Positions 57,046 through 64,000 of a stretch of DNA of 64,000 nt are shown here, piece by piece. The notes beneath the pieces were generated by a model. The model was given only the letters and a program-made list of their open reading frames with translations. It was not told the DNA's origin and did no database searches. The first letter of the stretch is position 1. Each line of letters starts with the position of its first letter. A program made the position numbers and the translations under genes. The DNA is from JAXGXJ01 sp963829545 (GTDB taxonomy: Bacteria > Actinomycetota > Thermoleophilia > RBG-16-64-13): positions 186,001 to 250,000 of the forward strand of contig CAWHIX010000011.1 of assembly GCA_963829545.1 (NCBI GenBank), given 5' to 3'.

Positions 57046-57833
57046 ATGCAGCTGAAGGGTATCGGAACTCTGCAGGGAAGACTCCCTGCACGCGGCGCTC
57101 AAAGCCTGGTACGCGCAACTTGGCGATCAGCTTGAACGTGAAGTAGATGGGTATGTGATCGACCTTGTGCGTGGCGACTTGCTCGTCGAAGTGCAGACAG
57201 GCAATTTCTCGGCCATCAAGCGCAAACTGGCTACATTGCTCGAGAGCCACCCGATCCGGCTGGTGTACCCGATTCCGTCCGAGAGGTGGATCGTGAGGAT
57301 ATCGGGGGACGGTGCGAGTGTGCTAGGGAAGACGCAAATCGCCCAAGCACGGCCAAGTGACGGATGTCTTTCGGGAATTGGTCCGTATACCCGTCTTGGT
57401 GCAGCACCCCAACTTCTCACTCGAGGTGCTTCTGACACGCGAGGAGGTCGTGTGGCGGGAGGACGGAAAGGGCAGTTGGCGCCGAGGGGGGCGTAGCATC
57501 GCGGACAGGCGACTACTCGAGGTCATCTCACGGTTCGTGTTTGAGGCCCCGAACGATTTTCACGCGTTCATCCCAGCGGACCTCCCTCTGATCTTCACCG
57601 TACCCGATCTGTCGAAGCACATTCACCAGCCGAGCTATCTGGCGGGGAAGATGGCTTATTGCCTGCGTGAGATGGGCGTCATCGAGGTTGTGGGCAAGCA
57701 GGGGCGGGCGCTCGCGTATCGGGTGAAGCCGGTAGACATGGACGCCCCGCAGTGCCTAACCCCGTTCGACTTAGGCACTGCGGGGCACTTGGGGGTCACA
57801 ACTCAAGGAGGGGGGTTGAGCGATGACGTGTGA
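57046..57833 (+). CDS. Hypothetical protein, possible PD-(D/E)XK-type nuclease fold plus C-terminal wing (two frameshifts)
   Basis: Starts near ATG 57046 (weak ribosome site), breaks near 57073 and 57335, and then reads DSLHAALKAWYAQLGDQLEREVDGYVIDLVRGDLLVEVQTGNFSAIKRKLATLLESHPIR split over frames, then RKSPKHGQVTDVFRELVRIPVLVQHPNF, and a C-terminal domain with LPLIFTVPDLSKHI and KMAYCLREMGVIEVVGKQGRALAYRV, which resembles a winged helix. The block D-x(7-8)-E-V-Q-T followed by a Lys-rich helix looks like a PD-(D/E)XK core with Gln in place of the Lys, but this is inference. Its last 20 codons contain a 16-bp perfect inverted repeat. I know similar uncharacterised proteins in other bacteria but no function. 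Confidence 0.6.
57744..57786. terminator. Strong perfect inverted repeat (16-bp arms)
   Basis: GCCCCGCAGTGCCTAA (57744-57759) and its exact reverse complement (57771-57786) with an 11-base loop. It lies inside the last open codons of the hypothetical gene and before the alcohol dehydrogenase. There is no T-run; it could be a terminator or a mobile-element-type stem. Confidence 0.6.
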
Positions 57834-57977
57834 CTCCGTGGGGATATCCTCGCACGACCAACCTGAACCGCTCCTGAACGTCGGGGCCGCTCGTTGCTCG
57901 GCATGACAAGAGACCGTATGATGCCGCAGTAGGCGAGCCGGGGCTCGCACGTGACTGCGTAATGAGAGGGGACCAGG

Positions 57978-59099
57978 ATGAAGACGACCACCATCGCAGC
58001 TGTTGTCCACGAGAAGGGCGGGCCCTTTCTTCTCGAAGAGGTGGAGCTCGACGATCTTCGATCGGACGAGGTCCTGGTCCGCATGGTCGCGACGGGCCTA
58101 TGTCACACCGACCTTTCGGTGCGCTCGGGGGTCATCCCCTTCCCGTTGCCGGCCGTGCTCGGACACGAGGGTGCCGGGATCGTCGAGGAAGTCGGGTCGG
58201 CGGTCCGCGCGTTTCGTCCGGGCGATCACGTGCTGGCGTCGTTCACCTCCTGCGGTGCCTGCGTCAACTGTCACACCGGGAAGCCCTCCAACTGTGACCA
58301 GTTCTTTCCCATGAACCTGTTGGGCGGCCCGCACGGCGGCACACGGTTAGACGGCAGCCATACCATCCACCAGGATGGTCTGGCCCTGAACGCTCACTTC
58401 TTCGGACAGTCGAGCCTCGCCCGGCACGCTGTGGTCGACGAGCGGAGCCTGGTGAAGGTCGACGAGTCTGCTCCTCTGGAGCTGCTGGCTCCCCTGGGCT
58501 GTGGCATCCAGACAGGCGCCGGCACGGTGCTGAACGTGCTTCAACCCCAACCGGGCAGCATGCTGGTGGTGTTCGGCACGGGAGGCGTGGGTCTGTCGGC
58601 CGTGATGGCGGCGGCGCTCACGGGCGCCGCCCGCATCGTGGCGGTCGATGTGGTCCCTTCGCGGTTGGAGCTCGCCAAGGAGCTGGGGGCTACAGACGTC
58701 ATCGACGCGCGCGGCATCGACGTCGGCGAGGCCCTCATGGAAATGAGCGGAGGCCGGGGCGTCGACTACATCATCGAGTCGAGCGGCAACCTCGGGGCTG
58801 CGACTGTGGCCGTGCAGATACTCGCGGCCCGCGGCACGTGCGCCCTGCTCGGGGCTCCCCCGGCGAAGTCCACGGTGCCGGTGGACGTCAACTACATGCA
58901 TCTGGGGCGTAGGGTGATCGGCGTGGCTGAGGGCGACTCCGTTCCCCAGGTATTCCTGCCCGCTCTCGTGAGACTGCACGAACTGGGCAAGCTACCCCTG
59001 GAGAAGCTGGTGCGGCACTACCCGTTTGCCGAGATCGAGCAGGCGGCCGCCGACGCTGAATCGGGCGCGGTCATCAAGCCTGTGCTCGTCTTCGACTAG
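57978..59099 (+). CDS. Zinc-dependent medium-chain alcohol dehydrogenase (aryl-alcohol/FrmA-like)
   Basis: 373 residues from ATG 57978 with GAGGGGACC before it. Catalytic zinc ligands: Cys and Asp in ATGLCHTDLSVRSG, Glu/His in LGHEGAGIVEEVG, and Cys in PLGCGIQTGAG. The structural zinc lobe has CGACVNCHTGKPSNCDQFF. The NAD motif is VVFGTGGVGLSAVMAA with the ribose Asp in IVAVDVVPSRLELA. It is full length and intact. It oxidises a primary or aryl alcohol (or the reverse); substrate unknown. The MDR/MaoC pair is convergent to it. Confidence 0.88.
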   Translation: MKTTTIAAVVHEKGGPFLLEEVELDDLRSDEVLVRMVATGLCHTDLSVRSGVIPFPLPAVLGHEGAGIVEEVGSAVRAFRPGDHVLASFTSCGACVNCHTGKPSNCDQFFPMNLLGGPHGGTRLDGSHTIHQDGLALNAHFFGQSSLARHAVVDERSLVKVDESAPLELLAPLGCGIQTGAGTVLNVLQPQPGSMLVVFGTGGVGLSAVMAAALTGAARIVAVDVVPSRLELAKELGATDVIDARGIDVGEALMEMSGGRGVDYIIESSGNLGAATVAVQILAARGTCALLGAPPAKSTVPVDVNYMHLGRRVIGVAEGDSVPQVFLPALVRLHELGKLPLEKLVRHYPFAEIEQAAADAESGAVIKPVLVFD

Positions 59100-59194
59100 A
59101 CGCCCTGAGATACCGATGGACTGACCGAGGCTCGGCAGGGGACCACCTTGTGGAAGGCCAAGAAGGCCTCGAACATCTCCGGATGGAGAGCCAT
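59096..59194 (-). pseudogene. Possible remnant of a carboxymuconolactone-decarboxylase-like gene
   Basis: Minus codons from 59194 read MALHPEMFEAFLAFHKVV and then lose resemblance. That phrase looks like the HPEMxEAFLAF helix of CMD/AhpD-type proteins. It is 18 residues of similarity only, in the gap between convergent dehydrogenase genes. Confidence 0.3.
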
Positions 59195-59250
59195 GTGGGC
59201 GGGAAGCGCAAGGGGCCGCCAACCCTCGCCACTATCGGGCGACACGGGTA

Positions 59251-60281
59251 TCAGGGTGCCACCGCCACCTTGACCAGAGACCGATCGGCCAGCAGACGCT
59301 CGAAGCCCCTCTCGACGAGGTCGGCGAGCGGGATCACGTCGGAGAGCATGCCGTCCGTTTTGAATCGCCCGGCGGCGAGGAAGTCAAGCGATAGGCGGGC
59401 TTCGTCGGCGCCATAGGCCAGGCTGGACTTCAGGTCGACCTCCCTGAGAGCGATGACGGCCGGGACGATAGGTAGCGGCTTCCCGCCGGCGCCGAGGTTG
59501 AGAACCTGACCACCGTTGCGGACCAGATCGATACATGTCTCCAGGGACTGCGCCTTGCCGGCGCACTCCACGGCCAGATCGGGGCCAAGGCCGCCAGACA
59601 GGCGGCGATCCGGTCCTTCAGCCCCTCCCCTTCGGCCACGGGGTCGAGGATCATATCGGCGCCAAGCTGGGCAGCCAGGCTCCGTTTCTGCGCGACGATC
59701 TCGAGGACGGTCACATGCCGGGCACCGGCGATCTTGAGGAGCTGCGTGGCTGCCAGGCCGATGGGGCCGGCGCCGGAGATGACGACGTTGTCGCCCACAA
59801 GCAAGGCCGACTGGGTGATCCCTCGAAGCGCCGTCGCGATAGTGTCGGTGAGGACGGCGTCCTCGAAGGGGACGTTGTCGGGGATGGGATAGAGCATCTG
59901 ACGAGCGTCCTTGACCAGCATGTACTCGGCCATGCCGCCGTCCCGCCGTAGACCGTTCGTCTGCTCGAAGCCGTAGATGCAGAGGTTCGGACGGCCATGC
60001 AGGCAGAAGTAGCAGCCGCCGCAGCTGCCTGGAGGGCCGGCGACAACACGATCCCCCACAGCAAGGCCCTCGACCCCCTCTCCGAGTTCCACTACCGTTC
60101 CGACGTTCTCGTGGCCGGGAACGAACGGGGGTGGCAGCATCCCTTCGAAATAGATGTGAAGGTCGGTGCCGCAAATGCCGCACAGGGCGATCTTGACCAC
60201 GGCTTCGCCCGGACCGGCTTTGGCATGGGGCGGTCGACATCCGGATCGTTTAACGCCCTCGTAGAGCGCTGCCTTCACCAT
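59251..60281 (-). CDS. Zinc-binding medium-chain dehydrogenase (sorbitol/threonine dehydrogenase-like; frameshifts)
   Basis: About 343 residues. Motifs: ALCGICGTDLHIYFEG (zinc Cys), VPGHENVGTVVELGEGVEG, structural zinc CGGCYFCLHGRPNLC, VVISGAGPIGLAATQLLKIAGA (NAD) and TVLEIVAQKRSLA. An indel near 59590 separates the NAD domain from the C-terminal part (GPDLAVECAGKAQSLETCIDLVRNGGQV ... LVKVAVAP). Two further indels near residues 10-25 compensate each other: the other frame gives KTIRMSTAP, the normal family text. It starts 11 bases after the MaoC-type gene, so the two form an operon. Confidence 0.82.
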
Positions 60282-60291
60282 GCTCCTCCCG

Positions 60292-61735
60292 TCAGGACTT
60301 CGCCGCGCGGGAGGACGGCAGTCTAACCGTCGCTCCCCCCGAGAGCCAGATGTCGCCTTCGATCGTCTCTATCCACCAGGCAAGGTCCACGAGGAACTCG
60401 CCGTCGCGCACGTACTTGTCGTAGACGTAGGACTTCACCAGCGCCAGGTCTCCGGTCAGTCCGTGGGCGAGAACCTGCTTGAGCGCCATGTAGGGCACCT
60501 TGCCGAGGAAGTACTCGGATACCCAGGTCGGGGGGAACGATCTTGCCCAGAGCCGCGTGCGCTTCGGCCGGCATGATGCCCCAGCGGATGTTGCGTATCC
60601 AGCCGTGGTGCCCCATCCAGTTGTTGATGTGTCGGATGGCGAGGTCGCGCCCCAGGAAGTTGATCAAGGCCGCGCGATCGGGCCCCGCCTTGTGGATGTC
60701 CGCCGTCTCGATGGCTCCGCTCGGCTCGGTGCCCTCTTGGGCGACCATGAAGAACGGGACCGCCCCGTCGGGCACGGCGGGGACGCAATCCTCCCGATCG
60801 GGCAGACGGTAGATGCCGTCCTTTTCTCCCCTCACCATCGTCGCGAAGGTGGCAGGATCCATGATCTCCTTGCGTAAGGTGCGGCTGCCTCCCGTCCCCA
60901 TCCCATAAGGGGCCGTAGGGGAGAGGGACTCGTCGATAGGCCCGTCAGCGGTCCAGGCTGGCTCGTCGCCGATCTTCACGTCCTCCCAGTACAGCGGCTC
61001 GGCGCCCCGGCGCTTCTCCTTGGCCCAGACGCCCTTGATGAACTCCCAGTCGGCATCCGTGTAGACGTGGGCTGGGCGGCTCAGCCAGTCCGGGGCCTCC
61101 CACATCTCGGCAAAGCCCATCTTCTCCGGCCGCCTGTCGTCCTTGTAGGTCTTCAGGCTCTCGGTGACCCGCCAGCTGGTGTCGTTGACCTTCTCGCCCC
61201 TCTGGTTGTATACGGACCCGCGAGAGACAAGAGTGACATGGCGGTAGATGGACCCCTCGACAGGGGTGCGGTCGACCATCGAGCGCCCATCGGCGACCAG
61301 ATGGAGCGTGTCCCCGGGATACACGGGCCGGTAGTTGGTGACGCTGTGGTTGAGTTGGGACACCAGGAGGGTGTCCCGCGCATCGGGCGGATAGGGCACC
61401 ATGAAGGTGTCGTCGTGGGCCCCGTAGCAGGGCATGGCAAGGATGTCCTTGTACCCGAGAGAGCGGGCGTAGTCCGCGTCGTTCAGCAGCTCGTTCTCGG
61501 GGTCATACTTGGCGTTGTTGTACCGGACCATGGCCTCCGTGACCGGGAGTGTGGGGCCCAGACCCGGTGTGTCGGGGGGCAGCGTTCCGGCAGCGAGTGC
61601 CGTGGCGTCTATCTCGCCCCTTTTCTCAAGGGCCCTGTTGCTCGCCAGGTACCACTCGACTGCGCCTGATTCCCGCGCGTTGTCGTATACGCCCGGATGC
61701 AAGATCTCGAAGTCGGCCGGCTCAATGGTGCCCAT
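60292..61735 (-). CDS. Double-hotdog MaoC-type dehydratase family protein (one frameshift)
   Basis: About 480 residues from ATG 61735 behind AAGGAGC. The N-terminal hotdog contains ILAMPCYGAHDDTFMVP and LNHSVTNYRPVYPGDTLHLVADG; the second half contains PLYWEDVKIGDEPAWTADGPIDESL, then ALINFLGRDLAIRHINNWMGHHGWIRNIRW. After an indel near 60545 the frame ends with YVYDKYVRDGEFLVDLAWWIETIEGDIWLSGGATV. The length and WxDVxxGD block match acyl-dehydratase-like double MaoC proteins of catabolic clusters rather than fatty-acid enzymes. The first codons of the long open frame beyond 61735 are not part of it. Substrate unknown. Confidence 0.8.
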
Positions 61736-61930
61736 GATCGCTGCTCCTTGTTCAGTGCAATGGCTTGGTGGCCCCCGGAGCAGCACACTACCATCAGCCC
61801 CGGCAAAAGGGAAAGCCCCTTGATCGATGGGCGGCAGGGCGCGGGTCGTGTCCGCGCCATGCGGTGCGGTCGGAGCGATCCTCGTGCATAGGTGTAGCGA
61901 CATGGGAACCACGCAAACGAACGAACAGCC

Positions 61931-63248
61931 ATGAGACGGCATTCCGGGGGCGCCCTGCCGCGCCGCAGACAAGACCGTCCCTCGAGGAAGATCTGGGGTC
62001 TGGAACGCAACGTCTTCTTCGCAGGGGTTGCGTCCTTCTTCATGGACATCAGCTCGGAGATGGTCTACTCGCTCGTGCCGATATTCCTGTCGTCGGTGCT
62101 GGGTGTGAACAAGTCGCTCATTGGCGTCATCGAAGGGATCGCCGAGGCGACTGCAAGCCTGGTGAAGATGTTCGCCGGCTGGCTGAGCGACAGACTGGGC
62201 CGGCGCAAGCCCCTGATGGTCTTCGGTTACAGCCTCTCCACTCTGAGCCGCCCGATACTGGCGCTGGCGGGCAGTTGGGGTGATGGTGCTGGGTGCACGC
62301 TTCATCGATCGCTTCGGCAAGGGTGTGCGGACCGCCCCCCGGGACGCCATCGTGGCCGACTCCTGCGACAAGCGCGAACTGGGCCGCTCCTTCGGGTTCC
62401 ACAGGGCGATGGACCAGTTCGGCGCGGTGATCGGTCCGGGCGTGGCCTTCCTGGTGCTGGCCTGGCACCCCGATGCCTATCGGACGGTGTTCTGGATCTC
62501 CGTGATACCTGGCGTTCTCTGTGTGCTGGTGATCGTGCTCTTCATCCACGAACGACGGCCAGGGGCGATAGGCGGCGTGAGCGACGCTTCGGCTGCTATC
62601 CGCGAGACCGCCGAGGGCGCGACGGCTGAGGCCGAGCCCGCAGCCGTCACCTCGCAGCGGTACGGTCTCGGGCGGCTCTTGAGAGGTATCGGTGGTCTGG
62701 GCCGCCCCCTGCTCGCCTACCTGCTGGTCACCGGGGTCTTCGCACTGGGCAACTCGTCCGATGCCTTTCTCATACTGCGGGCCCAGGACCTGCAGGTGGC
62801 GACCGTGATGATCCCGGTGCTCTACCTCGTGTTCAACCTCATCTACTCGGTCCTATCCATTCCCGCAGGCCTACTCGCCGATCGCATCGGCAGGCGAAAG
62901 GTGGCATTGATCGGGTTCGCGGTCTTCGCCGGGGCGTACGCGTGGATGGCGATGGCGCAGTCGGCGGCCGCGGCCTGGGGGGTCTTCGCGGTCTACGGCG
63001 TGTACATGGCCATTGCCGACGGGAACGGCCGGGCGCTGCTGGCCGAGTTCTCCTCGGGCGAGCGGCGGGGGACGGCCTTCGGCGCCTACCACATGGTCAT
63101 CGGGCTGGCGGCGTTGCCGGCGAGCATCATAGCCGGCCTCCTCTACGACCACGTCTCCGCGGCCGCTCCCTTCTGGGTCGGGGCGGCGGCCGCCGTGCTG
63201 GCCGCGGTCTTGATGCTGGCGCTGGTGCCGGAGCCGCGTCATACTTGA
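61931..63248 (+). CDS. MFS transporter (one frameshift)
   Basis: About 439 residues. The N-terminal frame has NVFFAGVASFFMDISSEMVYSLVPIFLSSVLG and KMFAGWLSDRLGRRKPL (motif A). A missing or extra G in GGGG at 62277-62280 shifts the frame; the next frame continues with VLGARFIDRFGKGVRTAPRDAIVADS, a block typical of this MFS subgroup (tetracycline/arsenite-type exporters), and 6 more helices with AGLLADRIGRRKVALIGF. The start codon ATG 61931 has a weak ribosome site. Divergent from the MaoC-type operon. Substrate unknown. Confidence 0.8.
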
Positions 63249-63442
63249 CGAGCGCCGTCGAAGGGCATCGCCAGCACCGGTGATTCTCGAGCGCCCCAAC
63301 GACGACTTTCTGCGGGATCTGCGCGGCTACGTGCCGTAGCCGCGAGCAACGGCGCTGCCCGCTCGCAGCGGTGTGGGCCATTCTTAGCCCGGTTAAGCCG
63401 GCGATCCGTCAGACGCCGCCCCGCTTTCTCCGATCTCGGCGT
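63249..63442. other. Gap after the MFS gene
   Basis: No gene called. A 19-codon frame (63280-63339, VILERPNDDFLRDLRGYVP) has coding-like codon use and could be the tail of a lost gene. I recognise no family. Confidence 0.3.
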
Positions 63443-63496
63443 TTGACACGGCCCGCCGCGGATGGTAGGTTAGTGCTGTAGTAGTAGTGCTACTAC
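63443..63496 (+). promoter_or_regulatory. Promoter and operator of the TetR gene
   Basis: TTGACA (63443-63448), 17-base spacer, TAGGTT (63466-63471). Just downstream, GTAGTAG-TG-CTACTAC (63481-63496) forms a palindrome of 7-bp arms at about +3 to +18, an ideal place for TetR autorepression. Confidence 0.65.
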
Positions 63497-63562
63497 CCGA
63501 TTATCAACGGGGGTGCTACCGGGCCACCGCGAGGACACCCGCAGCACGGTTATGAGGCGGAC

Positions 63563-64000
63563 ATGACCACGGAGACCGGATCGGACCTTTCGCAGCGGAT
63601 CATGCGGTCTGCCAAGGAGCTCTTCTTTGCGAGGGGTTTCGCCAACACGCAATTGCGCGCCATAGCACACGGGGCCGGCACGAGCGAAAGCGGCGTGCTC
63701 CGGCTCTATGGCAGCAAGAACGGACTGCTTCGCGCCGTCTACGCGTGTTGCTGGGGCGAGATCAACGACCAGGTGGATGAGGCGCTGGCCGAGGCGGCCG
63801 AGCGTGACGCCGATCCCCGCTACCTTCTCATGGAACTCGCCCGCACGGTCTGGCTGGGCTACCAGGCCGATCCCGCCATGAACAGCTTCTTACTCAGTCA
63901 CTTCGGCTTTCGCGAGACCACGGGCCTCAGACCCGACGACAGCATCGACCCGGCCATCGGTGAGGCCGTCATGCACGAGTACCATCGGTATCTGGAACGC
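63563..64000 (+). CDS. TetR-family regulator (partial, runs off right edge)
   Basis: ATG 63563 with GAGGCG before it; frame open to the window end (146 codons seen). The helix-turn-helix spans about residues 10-55: SQRIMRSAKELFFARGFANTQLRAIAHGAGTSESGVLRLYGSKNGLLRAVY. The ligand domain is incomplete. A palindrome overlaps its transcription start, indicating autoregulation. The genes it controls probably lie beyond the window or are the divergent MFS/MaoC groups. Confidence 0.85.
   Translation, partial: MTTETGSDLSQRIMRSAKELFFARGFANTQLRAIAHGAGTSESGVLRLYGSKNGLLRAVYACCWGEINDQVDEALAEAAERDADPRYLLMELARTVWLGYQADPAMNSFLLSHFGFRETTGLRPDDSIDPAIGEAVMHEYHRYLER

Noticed and set aside
63280..63339. 19-codon frame VILERPNDDFLRDLRGYVP
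   Set aside because: Coding-like but too short and with no recognisable family; mentioned only as a possible gene tail.
1..64000. Insertion sequences, integrases, CRISPR arrays, rRNA or tRNA genes
   Set aside because: None found on reading both strands; the bracketing regulator repeats are not transposon ends.

Overview
The window is high-GC bacterial DNA with no rRNA, tRNA or CRISPR array that I can see. Actinobacterial-style promoters (TAnnnT -10 boxes), frequent GTG/TTG starts and the gene families point to a deep-branching, probably anaerobic or facultative actinobacterium. The taxonomic placement is inference. At least fourteen genes carry small indels that break the frame, while the protein sequence on both sides stays conserved and some indels compensate each other within a few dozen bases. 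Most of these look like sequence or assembly errors, so they are annotated as single genes with the break noted. True remnants are listed separately.

Left part (1-5709): a zinc-ribbon/class III cyclase/AAA protein running off the left edge, an MBL-fold hydrolase, a two-helix membrane protein and a membrane adenylate cyclase (the last two on a lower-GC patch), then a MerR-TetR fusion regulator. At 5.7-9.3 kb lies a two-subunit molybdopterin/Fe-S enzyme of the pyrogallol transhydroxylase / resorcinol hydroxylase type, with a mapped candidate promoter. It is divergent from a small DUF2769 protein and a flavin reductase. A substrate-binding lipoprotein paired with a HAMP-SpoIIE phosphatase follows (11.3-14.0 kb), then two cupin proteins.

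From 15.6 to 24.9 kb is a catabolic module: FadR-type regulator, remnants of a URO-D family gene, nitroreductase, fused hydantoinase A/B, FAD oxidoreductase and an MFS exporter. It ends in an internally deleted second copy of the regulator gene, so the module is bracketed by direct repeats. A small stress block (GlsB, PRC-barrel, AI-2E-type permease, two tiny genes including a CsbD-like one) precedes a giant CheB-CheR-PAS-GAF-SpoIIE signalling protein (27.5-31.4 kb).

From 31.4 to 43.2 kb is a second catabolic block: SDR, 6-oxocamphor-hydrolase-like crotonase, ketopantoate-reductase-like enzyme, LutC and a LutB-LutA fusion, MFS, cyclase-family hydrolase, an acyl-CoA dehydrogenase lacking the usual catalytic Glu, DUF362 and a nitrilase-family amidase. 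With the transhydroxylase it suggests reductive breakdown of phenolic or alicyclic rings through a cyclic 1,3-diketone. That pathway is a hypothesis.

The right part holds an Asp23/Gls24 envelope-stress operon, a roughly 2,900-residue cyclic beta-1,2-glucan synthase, a PGRP-SLH amidase, an SRPBCC protein, a possible PD-(D/E)XK-type protein ending in a 16-bp hairpin, two zinc alcohol dehydrogenases, a double-hotdog MaoC-type protein, an MFS transporter, and a TetR gene with a clear promoter and operator running off the right edge.
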